This document shows positions 8,403 through 17,571 of a stretch of DNA of 64,000 nt, in pieces (the first letter of the stretch is position 1; every line of letters starts with the position of its first letter). The stretch is from Clostridiales bacterium. GTDB taxonomy: Bacteria; Bacillota; Clostridia; Lachnospirales; JAQSXR01. The translations under genes were made by a program, and so were the position numbers. The stretch spans positions 1 through 64,000 of the forward strand of contig JAQSXR010000021.1 of assembly GCA_029256575.1 (NCBI GenBank), read 5' to 3'. The notes beneath the pieces are model-generated. The model saw only the letters and a program-made list of their open reading frames with translations. It ran no database searches and was not told the origin of the DNA.

Positions 8403-10871
8403 ATGGAAAACATTAAAATTTCGAAAGAAGAATTTAAAAAAGAGGTACTTGAAAATATTAAAGTACTTTTTAGAAAAACAATTGATCAAGTAACACCACA
8501 ACAAGCTTATCAAGCAGTAGCATATGCAGTAAAAGATATAATCATTGATAAGTGGATTGCGACCCACAAAACATATGAAAAGAAGGATGCTAAAACAGTA
8601 TACTATCTTTCAATGGAATTCTTGATGGGTAGAGCGCTTGGAAATAACATCATTAACTTAAGAGTTTATAAAGATGTAAAAGAAGCGTTAGACGAATTAG
8701 GATTTGACTTAAATACGATTGAAGATCAAGAACCAGATGCAGGTCTTGGTAATGGTGGTTTAGGAAGACTTGCAGCATGTTTTCTTGACTCACTAGCAAC
8801 ACTTGGATATCCAGCTTATGGATGTGGAATCCGCTACAGATACGGTATTTTCGAGCAAAAGATCGTAAACGGACAACAAGTTGAAAGACCAGATGATTGG
8901 TTAAAACATGGAAACCCATTTGAAGTAAAAAGAACTGAATATGGTATTGATATTAAGTTTGGTGGAAATGTAAGAGTTGTGAAAGATGCTGATGGAAGAG
9001 AAAAATTTGTTCAAGAAAACTATCAGTCAGTTAGAGCGATTCCATATGATACACCAGTAGTAGGATATGGAAATAACACAGTTAATACATTAAGATTATG
9101 GGATGCGGAAGCAATAACAAACTTCGACCTTGAAGCATTTGATAGAGGCGATTACCATAAATCAGTTGAACAACAAAACCTTGCAAAAACGATTGTAGAA
9201 GTATTATATCCAAATGATAATCATTATCAAGGTAAAGAATTAAGATTAAAACAACAATATTTCTTTATTTCTGCAAGTATTCAATTAGCAGTTAAGAAAT
9301 ATATGCAAAATCATAAAGATATTAAAAAATTATATGAAAAAGTGGCATTCCAATTAAATGATACTCATCCAGCAGTTACTGTAGCTGAATTAATGAGAAT
9401 ATTACTTGATGAATATGCTTTGAATTGGGAAGAAGCTTGGGCAGTTACGACTAAGACATGTGCTTATACAAATCACACTATAATGTCAGAAGCGTTAGAA
9501 AAGTGGCCAGTAGAATTATTCTCAAGATTATTACCAAGAATTTATCAAGTAGCGGAAGAAATCAATAGAAGATTTGTTCTTGAATTACAAGCTAAATTCC
9601 CTAATGATCATGAAAGAATTAAAAGAATGGCAATTATATATGATGGCCAAATCAGAATGGCTTGGCTTGCAATTGCAGGTAGCTACTCTGTAAATGGTGT
9701 TGCTAGACTTCATACTGAGATATTAAAGAAACAAGAATTAAAAGAATTCTATGAGTTATCACCTGAGAAATTCAATAATAAGACAAATGGAATCACTCAA
9801 AGAAGATTCTTACTTCATGGAAATCCAATTTTAGCGGATTGGATAACAGCTAAGATAGGTTCAGAATGGATAACAGACTTATCACATATTAAGAATTTAG
9901 AAGCTTATGTTGATGGGAAAAAAGATCAAAAAGAGTTTATGCAAATAAAATATCAAAATAAAGTAAAAGTTGCTGAATATGTAAAAAAATATAATGGAAT
10001 TGAAATTAACCCTCGTTCAATCTTTGATATTCAAGTTAAGAGATTACATGAGTATAAACGTCAATTTTTAAATGTATTACACATAATGCACTTGTATAAT
10101 GAACTAAGAGAAAATCCGGATATGGATATTGTACCAAGAACATTTATTTTTGGTGCGAAAGCAGCTCCAGGATATAAGAAAGCAAAATTAATAATTAAAC
10201 TTATTAATAATGTTGCAAATGTAGTAAATAATGACCCAGCAATTAATGATAAAATCAAGGTAGTTTTTATAGAAAATTACCGTGTTTCAATAGCCGAAAA
10301 ATTATTTGCAGCTTGTGATGTATCAGAACAAATCTCTACAGCAAGTAAAGAAGCTTCCGGAACAGGTAACATGAAGTTTATGGCTAATGGTGCAGTGACT
10401 GTTGGAACAATGGACGGAGCAAATGTGGAAATAGTTGAAGAAGTAGGTATTGAAAACGCATTTATCTTCGGATTAAGTTCTGATGAAGTTATTAAGTATG
10501 AACAAGAGGGTGGCTATAACCCTTGGGATATCTATAATGAAAATAAAAATGTAAGAAGAGTTGTTACTCAACTTATAAATGGAACGTTTTCACAAGAAGA
10601 TCCTGAAATGTTCAGAGATTTATATAACTTGTTATTAAATGCAGGAAATGATCAAGCAGATCAATATTTCATATTGAAAGACTTTGATGATTACTGTGCA
10701 GCTCAAGCTAGAATTGACGTAGCTTATAGAAATGAAGCTAAATGGGCTAAGATGGTAATGCTTAACACAGCAAACTGTGGTAAATTCTCATCAGATAGAA
10801 CGATAGAACAATATGCAACAGAGATTTGGAAATTAAAAAAAGTTGATGTTGTAATGCCAAAAGAATTATAA
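8403..10871 (+). CDS. glgP: Glycogen/starch phosphorylase
   Basis: This cytoplasmic PLP enzyme releases glucose 1-phosphate from the ends of alpha-glucans. An in-frame ATG exists at 8391, but the sequence GGAGGG at 8393-8398 then lies inside the gene. That run is better read as the ribosome site for the ATG at 8403, giving 822 residues. The PLP lysine lies in the block GTGNMKFMANG near residue 655, followed by MDGANVE. QLNDTHPAVTVAELMRIL is another family block. MalQ in this window supplies substrate, and the phosphoglucomutase at 14927 could take the product to glucose 6-phosphate. A stem-loop follows the stop codon. Confidence 0.95.
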   Translation: MENIKISKEEFKKEVLENIKVLFRKTIDQVTPQQAYQAVAYAVKDIIIDKWIATHKTYEKKDAKTVYYLSMEFLMGRALGNNIINLRVYKDVKEALDELGFDLNTIEDQEPDAGLGNGGLGRLAACFLDSLATLGYPAYGCGIRYRYGIFEQKIVNGQQVERPDDWLKHGNPFEVKRTEYGIDIKFGGNVRVVKDADGREKFVQENYQSVRAIPYDTPVVGYGNNTVNTLRLWDAEAITNFDLEAFDRGDYHKSVEQQNLAKTIVEVLYPNDNHYQGKELRLKQQYFFISASIQLAVKKYMQNHKDIKKLYEKVAFQLNDTHPAVTVAELMRILLDEYALNWEEAWAVTTKTCAYTNHTIMSEALEKWPVELFSRLLPRIYQVAEEINRRFVLELQAKFPNDHERIKRMAIIYDGQIRMAWLAIAGSYSVNGVARLHTEILKKQELKEFYELSPEKFNNKTNGITQRRFLLHGNPILADWITAKIGSEWITDLSHIKNLEAYVDGKKDQKEFMQIKYQNKVKVAEYVKKYNGIEINPRSIFDIQVKRLHEYKRQFLNVLHIMHLYNELRENPDMDIVPRTFIFGAKAAPGYKKAKLIIKLINNVANVVNNDPAINDKIKVVFIENYRVSIAEKLFAACDVSEQISTASKEASGTGNMKFMANGAVTVGTMDGANVEIVEEVGIENAFIFGLSSDEVIKYEQEGGYNPWDIYNENKNVRRVVTQLINGTFSQEDPEMFRDLYNLLLNAGNDQADQYFILKDFDDYCAAQARIDVAYRNEAKWAKMVMLNTANCGKFSSDRTIEQYATEIWKLKKVDVVMPKEL

Positions 10872-10886
10872 TAATATATAAGTTGC

Positions 10887-10919
10887 TATTAGGGGGTGGG
10901 GCTTGCTTCACCCCTAATA
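10887..10919 (+). terminator. Stem-loop after glgP, probable terminator without a strong U-tract
   Basis: TATTAGGGG-G-TG (10887-10898) pairs with CACCCCTAATA (10909-10919), an 11-bp stem with one bulged G. No run of T follows, so termination efficiency is uncertain; it may instead protect the 3-prime end. Confidence 0.5.
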
Positions 10920-10933
10920 TCATGTGATATAAT
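10903..10933 (+). promoter_or_regulatory. cca promoter, extended -10
   Basis: TGATATAAT (10925-10933) is an extended -10 element. TTGCTT (10903-10908) could serve as -35 with a long 19-bp spacer. It overlaps the right arm of the upstream stem-loop. Confidence 0.5.
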
Positions 10934-10981
10934 ATTAGTATACAAAAGTTGTTTTATATGCCATTTTGAAGGAGACTATAT

Positions 10982-12313
10982 ATGCTTATACCTGAGAAAG
11001 TTAATTATATAATAAAAAAGCTAACAGAGTCCGGTTATGAGGCCTTCGCTGTTGGAGGATGCGTTCGTGATACTTTGTTAAATGTGCTTCCGAAAGATTG
11101 GGATATAACAACGTCTGCTGAACCGTTTGAAATCAAGAAAATATTTAGAAAGACAATTGACACAGGAATAAAGCATGGAACTGTGACGGTAATGCTTCAA
11201 GGTGAAGGTTTTGAGATTACAACATATAGAATTGATGGAGAATACCAAAATAATAGAAAGCCAAAAAACGTTGAATTCACATCATCATTGATCGAAGATT
11301 TAAAACGTAGAGATTTTACAATTAATGCAATGGCATATAATGCAACGATTGGATTAGTTGACGAATTCAATGGAATTAAAGACTTAGAAGATAGAGTAAT
11401 TAGATGTGTTGGTAATCCAAATGATCGGTTTGAAGAAGATGCATTAAGAATGTTAAGAGCTTTGCGTTTTTCAGCGCAATTAGGCTTTGATATTGAGGAA
11501 AATACAAAGGCAGCAATAAAAAATAATGCAGAATTATTAAGAAATATAAGTGCTGAAAGAGTACAGGTTGAATTAACCAAATTAATTACTTCAAATAACC
11601 CAGGAACGATAATGTTAGCGTACGAATTGGGAATAACGAATATAGTTTTACCGGAATTTGATAAATGTGTAATAACACCCCAATTAAATAAACATCATAT
11701 TTATAATGTGGGACAGCATTCTATTGTTGCAATGGAAAACATCCCTAATAATCATATTTTAAGATGGACAATGCTTCTTCATGACATTGCTAAGCCTGTT
11801 ACCAAGACAACGGATTCAAATGGTGTTGAACACTTTTATGGTCATCCTGTAAAGGGAGAGAACTTGGCCCTAAAGATATTAAAACGTTTAAAGTTTGATT
11901 CGAATACGATAGATAGAGTAACAAGGTTGATAAGACATCATGATGATAAGATAAATATTAACAATAAAAGTATAAGAAAGTCAGTTAGTAAAGTTGGTGT
12001 AGATATATTCGAGGATCTATTACTCGTCCAAAAAGCAGATGCATTGGCAAAAAATCCTCTTATGAACAAAAAAAGATTATTCGAAATTAGTGAGATAGAA
12101 AAAAAGTATCATGAAATAGTAAGTGAAAACCAATGCTTAACCATAAAACAACTTGCGATAAATGGAAAAGATTTGCTCGATTTAGGAATACCTCAAGGAA
12201 AAAGAGTAGGTGAAATCTTGTCGTCATTGTTAGATCAAGTATTAGATAATCCTGAACAAAATGATAGAGAAATACTAATAAATATTGTAAAAGCTATAAA
12301 TAGACAATCGTAA
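10982..12313 (+). CDS. cca: CCA tRNA nucleotidyltransferase
   Basis: This enzyme adds or repairs the 3-prime CCA of tRNAs in the cytoplasm. At 443 residues it has the class II layout. The nucleotidyltransferase head includes AVGGCVRD near residue 22 and the metal-binding DWD near 39. RRDFTINAMAYN follows near 109, then the basic arm with ERVQVELTK, and then an HD-domain segment with HDIAKP near 270. The ATG follows AAGGAG with good spacing. The HD domain suggests possible phosphohydrolase activity, which is inferred. It is the first gene after its own promoter; a CotS-like gene follows. Confidence 0.95.
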   Translation: MLIPEKVNYIIKKLTESGYEAFAVGGCVRDTLLNVLPKDWDITTSAEPFEIKKIFRKTIDTGIKHGTVTVMLQGEGFEITTYRIDGEYQNNRKPKNVEFTSSLIEDLKRRDFTINAMAYNATIGLVDEFNGIKDLEDRVIRCVGNPNDRFEEDALRMLRALRFSAQLGFDIEENTKAAIKNNAELLRNISAERVQVELTKLITSNNPGTIMLAYELGITNIVLPEFDKCVITPQLNKHHIYNVGQHSIVAMENIPNNHILRWTMLLHDIAKPVTKTTDSNGVEHFYGHPVKGENLALKILKRLKFDSNTIDRVTRLIRHHDDKININNKSIRKSVSKVGVDIFEDLLLVQKADALAKNPLMNKKRLFEISEIEKKYHEIVSENQCLTIKQLAINGKDLLDLGIPQGKRVGEILSSLLDQVLDNPEQNDREILINIVKAINRQS

Positions 12314-12323
12314 AGTTCTATTA

Positions 12324-12405
12324 CCCCCCCATTTTTCATATAAATGTTATGAGTTGAACCAAGAAAATTCAAATTGGGCATAACATTTAAGTGTGAGAAG
12401 GGGGA
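12324..12405 (+). promoter_or_regulatory. Leader hairpin that could mask the CotS-like gene's ribosome site
   Basis: TAAATGTTATG (12341-12351) pairs perfectly with CATAACATTTA (12379-12389), and inside it TTGAA pairs with TTCAA. Outside, a run of seven C (12324-12330) could pair with the GGGGG of the ribosome site at about 12400-12404. A terminator role for cca is less likely because no T-run follows. Confidence 0.45.
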
Positions 12406-12410
12406 TTTTT

Positions 12411-13424
12411 GTGTTTGAAGGGATTTATAAAATATGTGAAATGTATGGGCTTAAAACCAATGCCGTAAGAAGAGGTAGAGGCTCCGTTTTTTGTGATACA
12501 AATAAAGGAATGTTTGTGGTTAAAGAATTGGAAGTTTCGGAAGAGAAATTAAGATTTGAATATGATATTAAAAATTATATTATACAAAATAGTAATATCA
12601 AAACAGATCAATACGAAAAGACCTTAAGTTCAACTTTTATTGCTGAATATGATAATAAAAAATACGTAATGAAAAGATGGTATCCGGGTGAAGAACTAAA
12701 TATTCGGGATCAAGGTGAATTATACTTAGCAATTAAGAAATTAGCACAACTACATAATGTAATAAAGAAAGTCCCAGCAAATATAATTTCTAAGAAAATA
12801 TATGTATCGAAAGAAATGCCAACATTGTTAAGAAAACGAACAATTGAAATGAAAAAGGTTCGTAGTTATATAAGAGACAAAGGCTGTTGGTCAGACTTTG
12901 AATTACAATATTTAAAGAGCTTTAGTCTGTTTTATGAGCAAGCAGCAAAGGCAGAGCAGTTGTTGAGTAAGTTGGATTATTCAAAGTTATGCAGTGAAGC
13001 GGATAACAAGTATAGCATATGTCATGGAAGTTATAATCAACACAATGTATTGGTGTGTGGAAGTGATTTATGCATTGTATGTTTCGAAAAGAGTGGAATT
13101 GGTTTACAGATACAAGATTTATATAATTTTTTAAGAAAAGTCCTAGAAAAAAATGATTGGGACTTAAGTTTGGCGAGTAAACTATTAAATGCTTATGATG
13201 ATGAGAAAAATATTTCGGAAGAAGAGAAAAGAATACTATATATTATGTTTCTATATCCAGAGAAATATTGGAAAGTAGCAAACTATTATTATAATGCTCA
13301 AAAAGCTTGGATATCGAAAAGAAGCCAGGAAAAGCTGGATAGTATAGTTGAACAAAGCAATGTGAGAAATGAATTTCTGAAAATATTAGAGGAATTTTGT
13401 ATGAAGCCAAATGAAGTTTTATAA
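12411..13424 (+). CDS. CotS-like spore coat protein with kinase fold, probable pseudokinase
   Basis: The protein (338 residues from GTG 12411) resembles the CotS/YutH family, spore coat proteins with an aminoglycoside-phosphotransferase fold. An in-frame GTG at 12393 also exists, but GAAGGGGGA lies between the two and fits as ribosome site for 12411. The ATP-site lysine may be in MFVVKELE near residue 35. The catalytic-loop equivalent reads CHGSYNQHN near 203, with Ser where the family usually has Asp. The metal-binding DFD/DFE position reads VCFEKS, with Cys in place of Asp. Both losses suggest a structural protein, not an enzyme. The coat role is inferred from family resemblance. Confidence 0.7.
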   Translation: MFEGIYKICEMYGLKTNAVRRGRGSVFCDTNKGMFVVKELEVSEEKLRFEYDIKNYIIQNSNIKTDQYEKTLSSTFIAEYDNKKYVMKRWYPGEELNIRDQGELYLAIKKLAQLHNVIKKVPANIISKKIYVSKEMPTLLRKRTIEMKKVRSYIRDKGCWSDFELQYLKSFSLFYEQAAKAEQLLSKLDYSKLCSEADNKYSICHGSYNQHNVLVCGSDLCIVCFEKSGIGLQIQDLYNFLRKVLEKNDWDLSLASKLLNAYDDEKNISEEEKRILYIMFLYPEKYWKVANYYYNAQKAWISKRSQEKLDSIVEQSNVRNEFLKILEEFCMKPNEVL

Positions 13425-13429
13425 AATAT

Positions 13430-13460
13430 AAGTCATCCCAGGGCAGGGGTGACTTTGTTT
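13430..13460 (+). terminator. Rho-independent terminator of the cca/CotS-like region
   Basis: AAGTCATCCC (13430-13439) pairs with GGGGTGACTT (13446-13455) with one wobble and a 6-nt loop, followed by a T-rich tail. Confidence 0.85.
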
Positions 13461-13465
13461 TTATG

Positions 13466-13494
13466 TTGCAAAAAATACGATTAAAGTGTATAAT
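13466..13494 (+). promoter_or_regulatory. Promoter of the PEGA lipoprotein gene
   Basis: TTGCAA (13466-13471) and perfect TATAAT (13489-13494) lie 17 bp apart, immediately after the preceding terminator. A leader of about 95 nt is expected. Confidence 0.75.
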
Positions 13495-13595
13495 TTTTGT
13501 TGTTATCGTCTTATATAACGGCTTTTTGGGAATACTAGGTAATAATAAGTGTAGTAAATAATATGATATAAACATATTTAAAAGGAGTGATTTAA

Positions 13596-14903
13596 TTGAA
13601 AATAACATATAAACATGTAGTTAATTTTGTACTTATATGCATATGTGCATTTACACTTACAGCATGCAAAACAGATGAAGCAAATAATACAAAACCACCA
13701 ATTAGCACAACAACAGAATCAGCAAGCGTAACATTTGAACGTATTATTGCCGTTATTGAAAATGTTGATTATACGAACAAAGTTTTTGATTTAGTGAATC
13801 TAGAAACAGATACCAAATTAACATTAACTTCGGAATTAGGCGTTCAACTTAGTGATAAGTATGGGGATCCGATAACTGTTAATCAGTTTAAGAAAGGCGA
13901 TATTGTTAGGGTAAAGTATGAAGGTGATACTTTAAAACCTGAATCAATAGCAATCACAGCAGAGATATGGGAGTATAGAAATGTAACTGGACTAATTTTT
14001 GATAAAGAAAATAAGGTAGTTCGTAAAGGGGCAGATACTTACCCATACACAGATAATCTTATGATTATACAAGATGATAATAAAATAGATAGTGATGCAA
14101 TTAGTAATGTAGATATGATCACAATTAAAGGATATAAAAATCAAATATGGGTGGTTCAAGTTGATAATGGACATGGAACACTAACCTTAAAGAATCATAA
14201 ATATTTTATAGATGGTATGCTAGATATTGGACTAGAGACATCAGAAGTAATAACAGAGGATTTTAGTATTGAAGTTCCAGTAGGGGTAATTAACCTTAGA
14301 ATTGAAAAAGGCAGTTTTTTTGAAGAGAAAGAAGTAATGATTGAAAGGGATAGTGAGTATGTATTGGATCTATCCTATTTGGATAGTGTTGTCCCTAAAT
14401 TAGGTAACGTTGAATTTATCTTTGATCAAGTAGGGGTAACTCTATATATAAATGGTAGAGCAACTGCCTATGCAGAACAATTAGAACTACCATATGGTGA
14501 CTACACAGTAGAAGCAAAGAAAACTGGATTTGATGATTACAAAGAAGTTTTTAGAATTGAAGAACCATATGTAAAAAAGGACATTAAACTTAAACCTTCA
14601 ACAACGAATGGTAATACAGGTGGGACAACAACTGAACCAGATCCAACTGGAAATAACGAAGGAAATACACAAACAACAACTCCTCCAACTGATATAGCGA
14701 TTAGTATTTTAGCTCCATCAGGGGTAGAGATATATATTGATGGCGTTTTTGCTGGTACGCTTCCGAAAGAAGTAAAACTCAAAGAAGGTAGCCATAGAAT
14801 TACATTAAGAAAAGACGGATATACAACGGCAGAACACACAATAGAAGTAAAAGAAGGAATGAGTCAGCTATTTTCTTTTCCTGAACTAACGATACTTCCA
14901 TAA
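13596..14903 (+). CDS. Lipoprotein with two PEGA-like domains
   Basis: This predicted surface lipoprotein is 435 residues long and starts at TTG behind AAAGGAG. The signal peptide ends in LTAC with Cys24. Residues 45-240 are a beta-rich region I do not recognise. A first PEGA-like domain spans about 267-325, with YINGRATAYAEQLELPYGDY. A Thr/Gly/Asn-rich linker (about 330-360) leads to a second at 365-430, with IYIDGVFAGTLPKEVKL and GSHRITLRKDGY. PEGA domains are small beta modules often found on surface proteins. Phosphoglucomutase follows after 23 bp, so the two may be cotranscribed. The biological role is unknown. Confidence 0.8.
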   Translation: MKITYKHVVNFVLICICAFTLTACKTDEANNTKPPISTTTESASVTFERIIAVIENVDYTNKVFDLVNLETDTKLTLTSELGVQLSDKYGDPITVNQFKKGDIVRVKYEGDTLKPESIAITAEIWEYRNVTGLIFDKENKVVRKGADTYPYTDNLMIIQDDNKIDSDAISNVDMITIKGYKNQIWVVQVDNGHGTLTLKNHKYFIDGMLDIGLETSEVITEDFSIEVPVGVINLRIEKGSFFEEKEVMIERDSEYVLDLSYLDSVVPKLGNVEFIFDQVGVTLYINGRATAYAEQLELPYGDYTVEAKKTGFDDYKEVFRIEEPYVKKDIKLKPSTTNGNTGGTTTEPDPTGNNEGNTQTTTPPTDIAISILAPSGVEIYIDGVFAGTLPKEVKLKEGSHRITLRKDGYTTAEHTIEVKEGMSQLFSFPELTILP

Positions 14904-14926
14904 AACATAAACAGGAGGATAAATGC

Positions 14927-16567
14927 ATGTCATATATGGAAATGTATGAAAAGTGGTTACAAGATGAAAATTTTGATAAAAGAACAAGAGAAGAACTTGA
15001 GGCCATAAAAGATAATGAAACAGAAATAAGAGAGAGATTCTATGCAGATCTAGAATTTGGTACTGGTGGTCTTAGGGGTATTCTAGGTGCAGGCATAAAT
15101 AGAATGAATATCTATACGGTTAGAAAAGCAACACAAGGGCTAGCGAATTTCATAATTAAACAAGGTGGTGAATCAAAAGGAGTAGCGATTGCTTATGATT
15201 CTAGACGTATGTCACCTGAATTTGCAAATGAAGCAGCAGTTGTGTTAAATGCAAATGGTATTAAAGCATATGTTTTTGAATCGTTACGACCAACACCTAT
15301 GCTATCCTTTGCAGTAAGAGAATTAGGATGTATTGCAGGGATTGTTGTCACAGCGAGCCATAATCCTCCGGAATACAATGGATATAAGGTATACTGGGAA
15401 GATGGCGCACAGGTTTCATCACCAAAGGACATTGAAATTATTAATGAAGTAAAAGAAGTTGAATTTTCCAGTATAAAAACAATGGATTTAGAAAAAGCAA
15501 AGATGCAAGGCTTGTATATTATTATTGGTAAAGAAATAGATGATAAATATAATGAAACATTAAAGAAATTAGTTGTAAATCCTGAAATAATTATGGAACA
15601 AGGAAATGATGTTAAAATAGTATACACCCCATTACATGGAACAGGAAATATACCTGCAAGAAGGATACTTAAGGATGTTGGATTTAACAACGTATATGTT
15701 GTGAAAGAACAAGAATTACCGGATGGAGAATTTCCGACCGTTAGTTATCCGAACCCGGAAGACATAAAAGCTTTTGAACTAGGGATTAAACTTGCAAATC
15801 AAGTAGATGCAGACTTGATCTTAGCCACAGACCCTGATGCAGATAGATTAGGGGTATTGGTAAAAGACAGAGCAGGAGAATACATTCCGCTAACAGGTAA
15901 CATGACAGGAATATTAATTGCAGACTATATTATTTCACAAAAATCTATGGCTGGTGTTATGCCAACGAATGGTGCACTCATAAAGACCATTGTTAGTACG
16001 AATATGGCAGATTCTGTTGCTAACTATTATAATGTTGACTTGATTGAAGTGCTAACTGGTTTTAAATACATTGGCGAACAAATCAAGATTTTTGAGCAAA
16101 CGGGAAATAGAACCTATTTATTTGGATTTGAAGAGAGTTATGGTTGCTTGATAGGAACACACGCAAGAGATAAAGATGCTATTGTTGCTACAATGGCAGT
16201 ATGTGAAGTTGCAGCGTACTATAAGAGTAAGGGAATTACTTTATGGGAGGCTATGATTTCTTTATATGAAAAGTATGGGTATTTCAAAGAAAGCTTACAA
16301 TCTATTACTTTAAAAGGAATAGAAGGAATCGAGAAAATTAATGAAATACTAGAACAATTACGCAAAGAGATTCCTGAAACTGTTGGACAATATAAAGTAA
16401 TTAAGGCAAGAGATTATAAAAATAATACAATAAAAGATATGTTAACGGGTAATATAGAAGAAACTGGATTACCAGAAACTGTAAAAGGGTCTTCTGTTGA
16501 GGATTCAAATAATAAGAATAATGATCTAACCGAAGCAGTAATGAGTTTAATTAACAAAATGATATAA
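14927..16567 (+). CDS. Phosphoglucomutase / phosphomannomutase
   Basis: This enzyme of the alpha-D-phosphohexomutase superfamily interconverts glucose 1-phosphate and glucose 6-phosphate, linking glycogen breakdown and the galU reaction to glycolysis. At 546 residues it is close to the PgcA type of Firmicutes. The phosphoserine loop TASHNPPEYNGYK lies near residue 143, the metal loop DPDADRLG near 303, and the sugar-specificity loop FGFEESYG near 403. An ATG four bases upstream is out of frame and stops quickly, so 14927 is the start, behind AGGAGG. A terminator follows. Glucose specificity is inferred. Confidence 0.92.
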   Translation: MSYMEMYEKWLQDENFDKRTREELEAIKDNETEIRERFYADLEFGTGGLRGILGAGINRMNIYTVRKATQGLANFIIKQGGESKGVAIAYDSRRMSPEFANEAAVVLNANGIKAYVFESLRPTPMLSFAVRELGCIAGIVVTASHNPPEYNGYKVYWEDGAQVSSPKDIEIINEVKEVEFSSIKTMDLEKAKMQGLYIIIGKEIDDKYNETLKKLVVNPEIIMEQGNDVKIVYTPLHGTGNIPARRILKDVGFNNVYVVKEQELPDGEFPTVSYPNPEDIKAFELGIKLANQVDADLILATDPDADRLGVLVKDRAGEYIPLTGNMTGILIADYIISQKSMAGVMPTNGALIKTIVSTNMADSVANYYNVDLIEVLTGFKYIGEQIKIFEQTGNRTYLFGFEESYGCLIGTHARDKDAIVATMAVCEVAAYYKSKGITLWEAMISLYEKYGYFKESLQSITLKGIEGIEKINEILEQLRKEIPETVGQYKVIKARDYKNNTIKDMLTGNIEETGLPETVKGSSVEDSNNKNNDLTEAVMSLINKMI

Positions 16568-16577
16568 GATTCGATTT

Positions 16578-16620
16578 AAGGGAGGTCCAAAATAATTGTT
16601 TTGCGACTTCCCTTTCGTTT
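16578..16620 (+). terminator. Terminator after phosphoglucomutase
   Basis: AAGGGAGGTC (16578-16587) pairs with GACTTCCCTT (16605-16614) with one wobble, followed by TCGTTTT. The lepB gene begins 26 bp beyond it, so some read-through may supply lepB. Confidence 0.75.
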
Positions 16621-16639
16621 TAAAATAGGGGGAGAAATT

Positions 16640-17134
16640 ATGAGAAATAGTAAATTTTTAAAAGAAGCACTTGAATGGGCTAAATCTATTGTAATAGCAA
16701 TTATTATAGCAGTTATAATTCTTTATTTTATTTGGCCGACAAGGGTAAAGCAACACTCAATGGAAGACACATTAAAAAGTGGTCAATTTATATTTGCTTC
16801 GAGATTTTTATATGATATTGGCGAACCAGAGTTATATGATATTGCGATTATGAAGGTTGACTATGAAGGAACAGGCGAGAAGAGGCTTGTAAAGAGGATT
16901 ATTGGTCTAGAGGGTGATCATATCGTTATAAAAGAGGGTGTTGTTACTGTTAATGGTATAGTGCTAGAAGAAAATTATATTTTAGGTGATACTACAATTG
17001 GGTCTGTTGATTTAATCGTAGAAAGAGGAAAAGCATTTGTAATGGGTGATAATAGACAAACAAGTATCGATAGTAGAAGCTTTGGAACAGTATTTTTAGA
17101 AAAAATTTATGCAAAAGTTTTATTTCAGAAATAA
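16640..17134 (+). CDS. lepB: Signal peptidase I
   Basis: This membrane serine protease removes signal peptides from secreted proteins. An in-frame TTG at 16601 lies in the preceding terminator, so I place the start at ATG 16640, behind AGGGGGAG, giving 164 residues. One transmembrane segment covers about 16-31. The nucleophile Ser40 is in HSMEDTLKSGQ, the general base Lys85 in RLVKRIIGLEGD, and the conserved box GDNRQTSIDSRSFG lies near residue 139. The short form with one membrane segment is typical of Gram-positive bacteria. It is a single gene. Confidence 0.93.
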   Translation: MRNSKFLKEALEWAKSIVIAIIIAVIILYFIWPTRVKQHSMEDTLKSGQFIFASRFLYDIGEPELYDIAIMKVDYEGTGEKRLVKRIIGLEGDHIVIKEGVVTVNGIVLEENYILGDTTIGSVDLIVERGKAFVMGDNRQTSIDSRSFGTVFLEKIYAKVLFQK

Positions 17135-17209
17135 AATTTGATGAATTTACTGAAAAATATGATTAAATCTTCAATTTATAGGCAATCATTTATATTAGGA
17201 TTAATGTTG

Positions 17210-17238
17210 TTGACCAAAAATAATAAATGTGGTATAAT
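17210..17238 (+). promoter_or_regulatory. veg promoter
   Basis: TTGACC (17210-17215) and perfect TATAAT (17233-17238) are separated by exactly 17 bp. In Bacillus the veg promoter is known as one of the strongest vegetative promoters, and this one is also close to consensus. Confidence 0.85.
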
Positions 17239-17269
17239 AGAATTACTAATATGGAAATGAGGGTTAATT

Positions 17270-17515
17270 ATGATTGAAAAAAAAGATATAGATCATGTTA
17301 AAGTTACCATGGACAGGCATATTGGGCATCGTGTGAAGATCAGAGCAAACAAAGGTAGAAAAAAAGTCGTTATTCGAGAAGGAATTATATTCCAAACGTA
17401 TCCAAGTATTTTTATTGTAAAAGTAAATAGCAAACAATCCGATGTTGAAAGATGCATATCTTTTAGTTATACAGATATTTTAACAAAGAATATTCAACTT
17501 TCATTGTGTCAATAG
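17270..17515 (+). CDS. veg: Veg family protein
   Basis: This is a small basic cytoplasmic protein of 81 residues. The block GHRVKIRANKGRKKVVIREG followed by YPSIFIV is characteristic of the Veg family. In Bacillus subtilis Veg is reported to promote biofilm matrix gene expression; its molecular function is otherwise unclear, and its role here is unknown. It sits just before sipL and has its own strong promoter. The gene order veg, then a DUF3794/LysM gene, then ispE is a pattern I associate with clostridia. Confidence 0.9.
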   Translation: MIEKKDIDHVKVTMDRHIGHRVKIRANKGRKKVVIREGIIFQTYPSIFIVKVNSKQSDVERCISFSYTDILTKNIQLSLCQ

Positions 17516-17525
17516 GAATAATTAG

Positions 17526-17564
17526 CCTCCGAACCTTAATATAATTAATAGAAAGGTTAGGAGG
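17526..17564 (+). promoter_or_regulatory. Hairpin that pairs with the sipL ribosome binding site
   Basis: CCTCCGAACCTT (17526-17537) pairs with AAGGTTAGGAGG (17553-17564), 11 of 12 positions, around a 15-nt loop. The right arm is itself the AGGAGG ribosome site of sipL, so the folded RNA should hide it. It may also act as a weak terminator for veg. Confidence 0.6.
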
Positions 17565-17571
17565 TATTATT

